Below are positions 24,800-36,895 of a stretch of DNA of 64,000 bases, piece after piece. The stretch lies in NCBI GenBank assembly GCA_013397935.1, contig VZRN01004245.1:495016-559015 (forward strand), read 5' to 3'. Positions within the stretch are counted from its first letter, which is position 1, and every line of letters begins with the position of its first letter. The DNA is from Dasyornis broadbenti. Taxonomy: Eukaryota; Chordata; Aves; Passeriformes; Dasyornithidae. The notes below the pieces were generated by a model. The model did no database searches. It was given only the letters and a program-made list of their open reading frames with translations, and had not been told where the DNA came from. A program made the position numbers and the translations under genes.

Positions 24800-26519
24800 T
24801 GCACCTCTGCATCAGTGCTCTAGGAGTCGTCCCTCGTTTTCCAGCTGTGTATTTTCTTTCCCTTTCCTAAGAGCTAAAACTTGTGCTTCTCTGTATTTAA
24901 TTTCATCTTGGTCTTGTGAATGTTGGAGAGATCCACAAGAAGGTCAAGTGGGGCGGGTCAGAGGGGTTAAACTGCTTCATTATCGAATTTCATCTGAGGC
25001 ACATTTGTGCAATGGAATAGAATATTTGCAATATATTTATCCCTGCCACACCTGTGTTTTTTCAGACATTTCATTTCTAACACTGGACTGTATTTCAACA
25101 GTGAAAAAAACTCTGCTGAAGCCTTAGGACTACTGGAGTGCAGGAAAAGGACTTTAAGAAAGAAAGGTACGCCGACTGGAGGAGTCATGGGCTCCGTTTC
25201 CACTGCCTGAAGACTGCTTCAGTGACCTCTTGAGCTTCATTAGTTTCCTGTCTGTTCACACTTCTGTTTGTTTTTTGTTGTTGTTTACAGGCATTTGTGT
25301 CTTCTGTGACTGCTGTATTGCACCTAAGCAAGTCTCATGGTAAGTCTCGGGATTTAAATTCTCTTATTCTTGCCTTCGGGGTCTTTTGGAACAGGTTCAT
25401 CTCTTTTTTAAGAGCCGTTTTCCCGAAGTTTATTTTCACACAGAATGATGTGATGTGATTCTTCCCTGACTATGTCACAGTTTTTTGCAGAAACCCATAG
25501 ATTCTGCAGTTCCACTTGTCTTTGTAATGATTCTTAATAATTTTTGAATTTTGAACAGCGGTATCTGCCAAAGGCACCGCTTGGGACTGAGGGTTACCTG
25601 TGCACTTTGAAGACATACAAATTGAGCTACCATCAAGAAAAAAGAAAAGAATAAAAAAAGAAAACCATGAGTTGTGGCAATCAGCAACAAATAAAACACA
25701 ATTTAAAAAAAAAAAAATAACCACAGATGGATCCTTAATATAGCCAGAATGGCTACCATAACACTGAGGTTTGGCTAATTGAGGGACGTGAGTCAGTTTA
25801 TTTAGAGAACATCCTGCACACAGAGGCACGAGAGCTGTCTCAGAAATCTGTTCCAGCTGTCGAATGGAATCCCAGCGAAAGAGATGTGGTGGCAATGAGT
25901 GGCTTTAGGGCCCAATCAAAGCGCACAGGTTAGAAGGGAAGCGTTTCAGAGAGGTGGTTCCGTGTGCAGCGTGTGGCAAAGGACTGTCTCTCCATCCAGC
26001 TCTGCGCAGGCATCTCCGGGGTTGCAGTAAACAAAATGCAGTGGGGAACAGGAGGAGAGGGAGTGCAGATGAAAAAGGGGCCATTCTGAGTGTAAAGCTG
26101 CAGATGATGATGGAAACAGAATTACAGAACAGCTTAAGAACACACAAACATACCTGGTACCTGCTTGTGGATCTCGTCTTTCCTTGAATATTGCGGCAAA
26201 CTCTCTTGCAAGAAAACATTTGGTTTATTTCTAGGTTTTCACGTAAGACTTTGAAGTTTGAGACTGTGCACCAGTCAACCGCCCTGAATTTGGAGAAACT
26301 GAGGACAGATGCTGCCCGAAAGCAGAGGAAGAAAGGACAAACCCGAGCTTTGTATTATAAACCTTCAGTCTATAAATGTTAAATTTGATCTGATCCATTA
26401 ACACTTACTCTTTTCTTAGAGGGCTCTCTGGTCACTGCTTGCTCTGTGTAGCAAAGTGTAACAAAAAGTTGGGAATTAAGGTGACGTGTTATTATCCAAG
26501 GTTTTCCTTATTGTGCTGT
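24800..26519. other. Unique noncoding sequence
   Basis: Mixed short ORFs only. The 141-codon minus-strand frame at 25,470-25,895 is driven by A/T-rich low complexity and resembles nothing known. Confidence 0.5.
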
Positions 26520-27060
26520 TAAAAATTAATTCTCTGCAGAACAAGCTTAAGAGCAGCAGATACCTAAGAAGCTGTCAAATAGCACTGTTAACTGTAATAA
26601 TTTATCCTATAATTTAATGTAGCCCTGACCCCTGTCATAAGTTAATACACCATGAAGAACAGTGTGCAAAAAACATGCTTATTAATGAATTGGAGAAATA
26701 ATGTGACATTGTTTTTTGCCATTTCCCAGGAAATATCTTAATATTGGAGTTAGCAGAGCCTAGACAATTTTTGCTCTGTAATTATGTCTGTCCATATCTT
26801 ACTAACTTGTGCCGTGATTAAAAGGTTTGTAATATTAATTATGCTATCTGACTCCAGTTGTTTGATTCAAGCCAAAAGCAACAGTATGGAGGAATGCTAC
26901 ATCATGCACTCTTATTTTCTCTATTTTTGCCAGTGGAGTGTCTTCATTTAAAATTCTTTGTATATAAATGCCAGCTACAGAAGTATACATTTACCGCTAG
27001 CGCTATGTAAAATACAAAATTCCTCAGAGACCGTGCAGTGCCCCAATTATTCTTTTGCTA
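26520..27060. promoter_or_regulatory. Candidate conserved noncoding block
   Basis: A long non-repetitive AT-rich stretch with almost no open frames. Regulatory-like words are clustered: 'ttattaatgaattgg', 'taatattaattatgc', 'gtaattatgtctg' and the isolated 'accgctagcgctatg' near its end. This is the texture of ancient noncoding conservation in vertebrate deserts, but there is no comparative evidence, so the call is tentative. Confidence 0.22.
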
Positions 27061-27860
27061 ATTATCATCTCTTCTAGTTGCTGAGTGGCACAAGGCCCTA
27101 AATACATTGGAGCTGTTCTAGAATTTCTCTGCACAGAGGCAGGGGATTCATATAAAAATCAACATGCAAGGGGAAAGGCTGGCTGTTGGCGCCGTGATTG
27201 CCTTCCAGATTTTGCTGTATTCTGCCCATTTTCTGAACCATTCTTGCAGCTCGTGTCCTGTCGCTGCCGCTTTGGCCCGGATCATCTCCCCTTTAATCAC
27301 TGGTCCTGCAACCTAGAGAAGCTTTTTTGAAAATACCTGTCTGTGCTCACACGCTTTGGAAGTTTTTCTGAAAGCCACAAATTAAGCCACGGGATCTCAA
27401 ATGATTTTCATTCAGAAAAAAATATAGCAAGTGTTTCTAGACCAGGCATCTAACAGCACTGTGGAGTAGTTACCCTGGAAAATGGAGACAATTTTCCATA
27501 CGGCTTCATTTTTCAAAAATGAAGATCTTAAATTTTGTTCTTTAATTATCTGATTAAAAATAACCTCTCTGAGATTCTGTATTTCTTTAAGATACATAGC
27601 TTCAGTTTTCAATCAAATATTTGGACATTGAAGCCAAAGGGATTCTTGGACAAACCTAAGAGTTATTTTGTTGTGGTTTTTTTTTTAACTTCCCATAGAA
27701 ATGGACAGCCCTAAGTGGTTTGTTTTTTCCAGATCAATGAAAACTAACAAGTTCTCACTGATATTGAATATCTGACCACTTGCTTAACAGTGGACTTGAT
27801 GGGCTAAATTCAGAGAAGTTTTAAAAGGCATTGTTTTGTTTGCTTGAGCATTTATTAGGA
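27061..27860. other. Unique noncoding sequence
   Basis: No gene or repeat was recognised. The 81-codon frame at 27,085-27,330 has no domain signature. Confidence 0.5.
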
Positions 27861-27905
27861 TTTTTTTTTTTTTTTNTTGGTTTTTTTTTTTTTTTTTTTT
27901 TTTTT
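27861..27905. repeat. Poly-T tract with one ambiguous base
   Basis: 15 T, N at 27,876, then ttgg, then 25 T. The N inside a homopolymer reflects unresolved length or base calling. No adjacent retroposon body is recognisable on the downstream side. Confidence 0.93.
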
Positions 27906-28640
27906 GACACCTATTTTCCTAGTGATTGTCCCAAGGAAATTCTGAGCCATTTTACACTCATTTGGTTCCTCTGAGGTTTTTCTAGCTTGACTTGTACACA
28001 CTGTTCAATAGCAGCGAAAGGGTTAACTGTCTGGGTGGGTTTGGGTTTGCACTGTACACAGGGACTTGACATTTTCACACTAATTAAACCTCAGTCCCTC
28101 TGCGCATGTAACTCATATTTAATTCAATGGCAACATTGAGCGTGCGTTGGTGGAAGAGTTGGGTCCATACTCGTCCTATTGCGATAACCAGGGAGTGTCT
28201 TATCCAGCAGTTTATTCAATTTACCTATAGCCTAAATATGGAAACATTCAAGTCTGTAAAATATTTCATTTAAATTAAATATTCATATCAGTGAGAGAAG
28301 CCTTAAAGACTTCCCTTAAGCAAAACTTTCTATAGTTTGGGACTTGAACGTATATAAGAGTACGGTAAAGCTTCCGTAGCAGTTTTTATTGCTGGCATGA
28401 TTCCTACTCATCTGCCCAAGGTATAGGGATTTATGGTTTGGAATATTTAACGGATTTAATTTCACAGTTAAGTGCATATTTACCGGAATGCCATGTACAA
28501 GCGCATCCTTTTCCTTTTAGTTACAGAAAATACAAAGATTTCTGGTGTCTCTGAGGTGCTGCTCACTGGTTTTCCACATGAAGACCAGGTGCTCTGGTTA
28601 TAGCCAGACTTAAGGTCAGACTCACAGCAAAGTAATCAAA
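27906..28640. other. Unique noncoding sequence
   Basis: No ORF of note and no named repeat. The stretch is AT-rich and ends where the next CR1 begins. Confidence 0.5.
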
Positions 28641-29403
28641 GGATCATGGAATGGTTTGCATTGGAAGAGATCTCTAAGATCATCTCATTCCAACCCCACT
28701 TTCATGGATAACCTCCCACTCTCCCAGGCTGCTCAGAGCCCCATCCAGCCTGGCCTTGAACACTTCCAGGGATGGGGCATCCACAAATTCTCTGGGCAAC
28801 CTGCTCCAGTGCCTCACCACCCTCATGGTAAAGAGCCTTTTCATAATCTATAAATCCACCCTCTTTCGGCTTAAAGCCATTCCCTCTTGCCCTTCTAAAA
28901 AGCCCCTCTCTGGCTCTCTTGTGTACCCCTTTAGGAAATGGAAAGTGCCGTTGGTCTCTCCAGAGCCTTTTCGTCTCCAGCTGGAACCTCAACTCTTTAG
29001 TAGAAGCCTGTCTTCACAGGAGAGGTGCTCCTGCCCTCTGGTCATCCTCTGGACTCATTCCAACAGGTCCATGTCCTTATTACGTGCAGTTCTCCAGATG
29101 GGCTCTCACCAGAGCAGGTTCTTCTTCAATTCCTGACCCAGAAGCTCCGGGTTGGCCCCTCAGCCGTCCCAGGTGGAATGCCCTGCGCTCCAGAGGGCCG
29201 TGGGTGACAACCTCTCCTCATCTTCCCTGCCTTTTCTCTCCAGAGAGCCCTGTGTCTCCATTCCAACACTTGAGCCACAGGAGCCACCCCACCACATCTC
29301 TGGGATGCCAGAGACCCCGGTCCTGCAGGTGTGTGCGCTCCTGTCTCACTCCTGTGACCCATTCCCCATCCTGTGTGCGTTTGCACTGAGGCACTGCTTA
29401 TCA
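28641..29403 (-). mobile_element. CR1 retrotransposon, internally deleted (endonuclease domain joined to 3' region)
   Basis: The low-coordinate end is the 3' terminus: 'ggatcatggaatggtttgca' followed by 'ctcattccaacccc' in reverse-complement orientation. It continues through 'ccttgaacacttccaggg', 'ctctgggcaacctg' and 'cagtgcctcaccaccctcat', then the ORF2 C-terminal block 'ccagatgggctctcaccaga' at about 29,095. From about 29,116 to 29,403 the sequence is instead the CR1 endonuclease. Minus-strand translation gives GIPEMWWGGS against the family's GITETWWDSS, then SVGMETQGSLERKGRED, and at the far end NAHRMGN against NARSMGN. The whole reverse transcriptase between these parts is missing. Stops and frameshifts make it inactive. 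Consensus comparison is from memory. Confidence 0.9.
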
Positions 29404-30490
29404 GGTAGCCTTCACCTGGCAGAAAAATGCTTCAAATTCAACCTCATTTCAAGATCTATAAGTAGAGTTTTGCATTCCTAATAAAAACTAAAGAGGAACA
29501 AAAGAACCCTCTGCTGATTTCCATCTAAATACAAAAATATTTAGCAGCTAAATAATCACAGGCTGTTACACCTATTGCATCTTGAGACTGCTGTGAGCGC
29601 TCGTTGGTGTGTACAATTTCTTCCTTAAAGTCTGTGGAAATGTTGAACTATGTGCCTTAATATAGTTTCTTATATTTTAGTGAAAAGGCAGCTGTAGATG
29701 TCATCATGACTATGGACTTTTATAGTGCTGTAAAAATTCAGTGTCATCATAAATTCATGCTGCTGAAAATGTCGACATTTATGGCAACTTCTACAAGGAC
29801 ATATTTTAGAATTATATTAAAACTTTATGCAGCAACTTTTATTTAGTTAAAAAAGTGAGATTGTAAAGGAAAACATTTACTCTCATTTTAGAAAAAAAAA
29901 AAAGAGGCGTGACAAATAGTTTATTAAAAGGGAGAAAAACGAAAAGGTTTTGTAAAGCACATCAGTCAGACTCTCAAAACTCACGACTCTTGAATCCTGT
30001 TTATGTGAAACCACAACATTAAAGCCAAAAATTAATGTTCACATATATTGTCTTTAACATAGATTTTTTAATCATTTGGTCATATATAAAATATTGAGAA
30101 AAAATACAGTAGGATGTTACTTTGAGGGCTTAGCGTCTCTTTATGTGTTTAGCACTGAAAAATCCTTATGTTTACCTGGTTCTTAGGACCTCTGAAGAAA
30201 GGGAGCTTAATTACTACTGGTAAGATTAAGAAATAATGGAAATCTGGGTTCTTGGATCAGCTAAAATTTGAGCTGCAATGCTGCAGTCCTTTGGGAATCC
30301 TGCTAAAAGCAGCTGCATGGACCCAAAATTAGCATAACCCTGCACACTGGAACTTCCAAGCTGGGGAAAATTACTTGAGAAGCTCCTGGTCCAGATCCCT
30401 TACACTCAGTGAAACCATTGATTTCAGGGAGAGAATTTCCCAGAAAATAACCAAAAAGCAATGGCACAGAAGTGGCGGAAGGCAAAACGC
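29404..30490. other. Unique noncoding sequence
   Basis: AT-rich and ORF-poor, with no named repeat. A short A run lies at 29,892-29,903. Confidence 0.5.
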
Positions 30491-30660
30491 CTTTTGGTTG
30501 TGTTTGGGGTTTTTTTATTTTAATTTTTTTGGGGTGTGTGTTTTTTAGTTTGGCTAATTGGTTGGGCTTTGAGTTTGGGGGGGGGGGGGTTTGTTTGTTG
30601 GTTTTGTTTTTCTGGTTTTTGGGTTGGTTGGTTTTTGGTTGGTGGGTTGTTTTTTTCTTG
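30491..30660. repeat. G/T-rich, C-poor low-complexity tract with a 13-G run
   Basis: About 170 bases are almost entirely G and T on the plus strand, with only a few C. They include 13 consecutive G at 30,577-30,589 and many GGTT/GGGT steps such as 'ggttggttggtttttgg'. Several G runs of three or more give G-quadruplex potential. The apparent 114- and 137-codon ORFs here are products of low complexity. Confidence 0.85.
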
Positions 30661-33600
30661 TTGAAGATATTCAGGAAGTACCAACTAATTTCTCCCGAGT
30701 TCCCACCAACTTTCACTGAAGCGGCTTCAGAGAGTGAAGTACCTCAGAGAACAAAATATATTGAGTATTCCCTCAAAACAGTGACATTTATGTTTCAGCA
30801 GAGCTTTAGGGACTGAGTTTGGGGACTGAGCACATTCCTACTGAAGTCAGTGAGATAGCCCTATTAATTTCCTTGCAGCAATAGCTGCCACTAATGCTGA
30901 AAAGAACTGAATCAGACTTGAACTTTTATATTAATGCATAAAGAAGATATGGAATGAATTTTATCACCCCCTTGCTCAGATTTGCCTAAATTTTATATAT
31001 AGGGGCAGCCTATCTCTAAGTTTAATGGCAGTTTTACTCATGCACCTTTAGAGTTTTCCATGCACAGCTCTCCAGCGTGTGTGAGTCTGTCCTCAGGCTA
31101 ATGAAAAAAGGCCCCAAAATCAGAGTATTTCTGGAAAAACAGCTAAACAGTTGCAGTAAAGGAATAGAAAAGAGATGACACACATATAGTCTTCTCTCTC
31201 AAGGGGTTATCCACAAAGTTGCCTTGCCAATCATTTCAAAGGCTGGGTGCGTGGAAAAATACTTGGCTTCATATCTTGGATGTTTTTCCATGGGATGTGG
31301 AGTAGCAAAACGCAATGAAGAGGTCCTTTTTTCTCTTACAGTTGCCAGAATTTGAGATAATTTTTAAGTAAAGGAACAAAAAGACACGTATGCTTGATAC
31401 AGAGGAAATGTCTGTTTCCATCTTATATATTATAGAAAAGCTCAAAGACAGCTTAGCCTTGTAAAAACGTTACCTCTGTAATGCTGCCAAGAACAGTAGC
31501 TGTATGAATTATTACTTTGTCTAGGACAGGTGACTTTTTTCAGATTTTTATCTAACTTGCTCATTTGTTAATTGGTGATTTTTGTATGCTGGTGGTTTCA
31601 TAAATTTGTGATTCGTTTCCTCTTTCATACAAAATCCCAGCTTTTATAAACCTCGTGCATCCGTCTCAGAATCATAACATTCAGCTCAGGCATTATTTGG
31701 TGAATATTCCCCATTCAATTCACCCCAAATCAGAATTTATTGGAAAACAATGGCAATTATTTTATGTTCAACATCTACCATCAAATATAGGACTGTAGTA
31801 ACGGCCCCCTGTTAAGGTTGCTCTTCCCGTTGTAGCAATCAGGACGAAATTATTTTCAGAAACAGAACTGGGCGCCATGTAGATAAAAATTTTCCTTGCA
31901 AGTGTGGACTACACGCTTGATGTTAAATTTGTAGAGTAGGTAATTATGATGAAAGCCATTCTTCTAATTCCTGGTAGAGAGAGATTGTTTTAGGCCGTGT
32001 TTAAACTTTCACCCGATATTCTTTTTATTACTATGATCTGCTGATTCTAGATCTCGTCCATGGATCCATGTGAATGTTTGGCCTCACAAGACAACGGATT
32101 TTAAAAGAAACTTTTTTCCATTCATCAAATATCCCACCTGCCTGGGTTTGAAAATCCACCTCGGGAATTTTGAAAATTTGTTTCAACTGGAAGAATGCCC
32201 CTCTCTCGCTGAAAGAGGAAAATCTTCTCCGCTGCCTGACCAGGCACTGAAGGCATCACTCTTATTTCCTCCAAAGCTTCTTCTCCCTTTATTAGTTTTA
32301 TGAAATACAGAGATATAGGAGCATGTAAACCAATAACAGCTATTCAGTCTAAACTCTAAGGGAAACTTACTATGGGCACTGGAGGCTGAGATGGGATGTT
32401 GTATTTGCATACATGCAGTATATGGAGAACTGTTCTGTTTTATGGAGCAGCAATCATATTTAGTTTAATGTCTTATAAGTCCCATAAAATGACATTAAGG
32501 AATTTTGCTATTTGGCTGGTGAACAATCTAAGCAGTGGTGTTAACTCATCATAACACCCTCACTCTGAAAGCTCAAGCCTCATAAAATTTGGGATATAAA
32601 TATGCCAGCTCAACTAAACGAGATCAGAGATCTTGCATATATTCTTTCATAGGGTGGCATCCAAAAATCTAGTGTTCGCCTAAATCTTTTAAGGATTTCT
32701 GCCATTTTTAGGCTGCTTGGGAGTCTCAGAAAAAATCACGCTCTTGCCCTTTTGTTTCTAAACACATCCAGTCACTCAGCGGACAACCCAGCAGACTGTG
32801 GACATCGTGTCAGGGCTGGTAGATGTGACACGACCTCTGAGAGTCCTGTGCTCTTAAGAAATGGCAGATCAGTAACAGGAAGCATTCCTAGGTGATCTGA
32901 AATGACATTAAATGATTTCTAGAGTGGAGGAGCTAAAGCGCAAGGTCATGACAATAACGCAATTGCATCAGCACGTTAATCACTTTCCTTTTCTTTTTAA
33001 AGAAAGATGATTAATGTTTGAGATTCCCTTTAATTTTTACTTGAAGATTTAAGGCTGACCTGCCATAAACCTGAATAGTGTCTGATGATGCTAATCACGA
33101 GTGTTTGCACCCCAAAATACCAGCAACTTGCGTTTAGGATTCCTTTGAACGCTCATTGTTCATCTGTGTTTTGATTTGTGTCCTTCTCCTGACACATTAG
33201 GAACTTCCAGGTGGTAGCAGGCGGAGTTACAAATGTTAGACAGCACGGACACAGATTTTGCTGCAGGCTAGGCTGATAATCTGTGTTCTTTGCAATGTGA
33301 AAACCAGCTCTCTAAGCCTGAATGCACTGGCCTTTCAGCCCTGTCCCAAAACTCCATCTGGGCTGCACTTTCCAGGCAAACTCCTCCCATCCCCTCGATG
33401 GCGGATGTTGACTCCATATGGGTCTTTGTATTTCCTTGCAGTTTCACAGAAGATGGGTAGAGATGGCATCCGAGAAATCATTCGCCCACGGTGACAATTC
33501 ACCAGAAGCTGATCGTAACCTTCTGGCAAATCTGTGATTGTCTGCAGGAAGGGCTCCTCGCCTGGGGACACACACTCAGTTCACCCAAAAAATCTTCTTT

Positions 33601-36600
33601 GTGTTCAGCGGATGCTAAAGGTACGAGATGCAGGGAAGTCAGCTGGGTCTGCTGTACATCACTTTGTGGTCTGCAGAGTGAATTCCTTCATGACATTCTC
33701 ATTCAAAGCTCCTGCTGCCAAACACTTTTGCCTTTTACCTTTGGAATTGTCTGCATTAACAATGAGAGACTCATCTGGAAATTATCTACATATATCCAGG
33801 TTGTGCCTCTGTGTCTGATGGGCCTTGAAGTTCCCCTTAGGATTTTTGTTCTCTAAAATTGTTTTTAAGTATTTGAGGTCACAAAAAATATTTTTGATTA
33901 AAATTTTCAATGTACATAGAAAATTTTCTTTTGATGCTGCTTAGAAAAAGAAAGCATCTGGTTTCAATAGCTTCATTAATTTAGCAAGAATTCATATGAC
34001 TTTTAAAATTAAACACAGGCAAACTAATTCAGATTGATGTTTTAATATCAGCTAAGAGTTCATGGCTTTTCTGGAGATTTTAAGATGCTGAGTAACTTTA
34101 TTCATGTGTCTTCTCCAGTGCTTTCTATTAGAAGAAACAAGGGAGAAGAACTGTTGTTTTCACGGTATTTCCAGTCCTCATGGGAGTACCAAAACTCCCA
34201 TTTCCAAAGTGTGGCCTTTTGTGTCATCACCCTTTTTTACCCAGAGACCTGCACTAAGATTTCAGCAGTACTTAGACCTTCAGACAAATTTTAAATAAGC
34301 ATCTGCGCTTCTGGTGATCATTCAAACAGTCTCTCAACCTTTTCTGCTTCACCCATCACCAGTTAATATCACATTAAAAACTGACAAATAATGTTGCGTT
34401 TCATTGTGACTTGTACAAGCTAGGTAGCCTGCCCATTAATTACCTGCTTCCTCTCACTTAGCATCATTCTCTTCTCATAATAATGAAAGGACTAAAGATT
34501 GGATGCAGCTAAAATTAGTTTTTTATTAGTAGACAACTGAGTCTTCTTCAGACTTTGTAACCTGAAGAAATAGAAAACCATTTTGATTATGCCCTACGAA
34601 AAATTTATTTAATTCATGAAAATAAAATATCTCTATAAGGCAGTAAATTCATCTACAGTGAGTCAATTTTGTTTGCTCAAAAAAATAACCTTTCTTGCAA
34701 CAAATACACTCTACAGGCTTTTCTTTCTTACTTCAGTAGAAATTATTTGACATAAAAGAAGAAAGGAAAGTGATTTCTTTTGCTTCTCTTTTCCAACAGC
34801 ATAAACTTTTTTTTTTGGCTTTCAGCAGCCGACGATATTGGGTAATGTTTTACCCTGGGAATGAAAAATATTTTCATGGAATCACCAAAAGCATTTCCAG
34901 TGCTAATCAGTTCCACCTTCACTGGGAAGAAGATGGTGAGATTTTGGCTTCTGTAAGGGCGCTGCACAAGGAAGATGGAATCACAAGCAATCCAGTGAAA
35001 CACTCCCTCTTCAAAGCAAGGGGTTTTCATATTTTTATCAAAGACCAAGGCAATTGAGATGAAAGATCCAACTCTCTGTTGCTCCGTAGACTCACTGGCA
35101 CAAGCACAAAGCGGTTGCAACGTGATACTAAATGTGAATTGTATAATTTGCACTCATTTTGCATTTCTGATGAAGGGTAATCTGAAGAAAATTAACCTGG
35201 GCTTTATTAAAGCACACATACAATTCTTATCTTTGTAGGTGGGAGATAATTGTATCTTTATGGGTAGTTTTGATACACACAGAGCTGTGCAAGCAAATTA
35301 ACGGGGCTTGAGATGCATCTCCAAACGAACTGAACAAAAACCTTTAAAGAGCTTTGATCCCTCATGTCCTCATTACATCAATTTGAGGATGATGTAGCTG
35401 CAGGGGAGGGCTGCTGATCACGGGGTTAAGGCTCGAGGGGTCTGTCCTTCAGTGTGGAGGCACAGGGTAAGGTGAAGGCGGCTTCCCATCTCCCTTAACA
35501 CCCCTGTGGAGCACGGGAACACATCCCAGCTCCCTCAGCAGTGCCCCAGCAGGCAGAGGCTGATGGGGATGCTGCTCTCTGGTGCCTGGGGAGGGGCTGG
35601 GTGCTGTCCAGGAGCTCCACTGGCTCTGTCCAAGCTCCACATCTGGCCCAGAAAGCAGCATGAGTTCCACACTCTCAGCCCTGATGGAGCTTCCAAGCCC
35701 AGTTCCTCGCCCTCGCAGCCACCCTGGGCCTCAGTTCACTGCCTCTTTCTTTTCTTTGTCCTGGTGGTGGAGGCTGAGTCCATTCCTACTTGGAAGGCCG
35801 CCCAGAAGGCCCCACTTTGTTTCAAGAGATCTACTTACAGCATTTTCTCAACAAGACCGAGCATCCTAAGACTCTCTCTGGGAACAATTTCTTGTTATTG
35901 TTGGCATTTATTGCCTGATAGTTTCAGTCTTTTACCATCTTGCTGTTTACAAATGGATCAAAAGCCAGTGCAAATCATTAGAACTAGCAGTGCAAAGTCC
36001 CTCGTTCTGGCAAAATCCCGCCTGCTGTCATTTTCAGTAGTTAAGACTTTTGCCTGAAGCCTTGAATGTCTCACCCTGACACCAGCCTGCAGTAATTAAT
36101 CATTAAACAGTGATTGAGGCAGTGGACCCCAGAAAATATCTTCATATTCTACCATATGCTGAAGCCAGCTGCAGCAAGCACTCGGAGAGGAGCTGCACAG
36201 AGGAAAACGCTGCCTGACCGTCCCCTGCTGTGAAGTCCAAGCACAGAAAGCCTCTAACGAAGGGCCACAGACAGACTGTTTGCTGGGACTGACCTTCATT
36301 ACCTGGGATTGTTTAGAAGGCAAAATGTCAGCGTTAATGTGCTGGAATTCTAAGCATTATCGCATTTTAATGGCTATTTCCAGCCTCTCGCATACTCGCG
36401 ACGAGGAACAGAAATGTGGATTAGCGTGAGGAAAGGTTATAACAACAATAACAGCAACAATAATGAGGAACGGGCAGATGTGTTTGGCTTAATTTCCAAC
36501 TCCCCCGGAGCATCTCGGGTTTGGAATTATGAGCGTTTTTCACCCACCCAAGGTTGATAATAGTAAAATAAAATTTTGGGGCTGGCCCAGTGCCACATCT

Positions 36601-36805
36601 GGGCAGTGCCAGAGCACAGCAGCCGTGCAGAGCCTGCCTCCAGCTCTGCTGAACACGGCTGGGCAGGGGCAGATCCCTGCAGAAATGCTGGGGTCAAAGC
36701 AGGCTGGGGGAAAGGCAGTGAGCATCCTCTGGATTATGGATTTGCCAGTGCCAGGGCAACCTGCAGGCTGCACATTCATCTTACGGTTTCAGAAGTCCCA
36801 CATAG
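30661..36805. other. Unique noncoding sequence
   Basis: No gene is recognised across about 6 kb. The largest frame, 183 codons at 35,506-36,057 on the plus strand, sits in a locally GC-richer patch and has no domain, transmembrane or signal pattern I can name. At about 30,836-30,855 'cctactgaagtcagtgag' resembles the core of old palindromic amniote repeats but is too short to call. Confidence 0.5.
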
Positions 36806-36895
36806 CATAGAATCGTCCACTGATTTGGGTTGGAAGGGGTTTAAAAGAAGTTTCTTTGCCACTAAAGTGACTTGGACCAGCACAGGTGCTCCCCA
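36806..36895 (-). mobile_element. CR1 3'-terminal fragment, short and diverged
   Basis: The sequence 'gcatagaatcgtccactgat' followed by 'ttgggttggaaggggttt' is a close match to the reverse complement of the avian CR1 3' end (family form: catagaat...tttgggttggaaggg). What follows is weakly similar, so only the last 50-90 bp of the element survive. Very short CR1 tails are common because of extreme 5' truncation. Confidence 0.62.

Noticed and set aside
30303..30816. Gly/Phe/Trp-rich and Lys/Asn/Pro-rich ORFs on opposite strands
   Set aside because: Generated by the G/T-rich low-complexity tract.
35506..36057. 183-codon plus-strand ORF
   Set aside because: Unremarkable composition, overlapping ORFs in other frames, and no domain, signal or membrane pattern; a chance ORF in a GC-richer patch is more likely.
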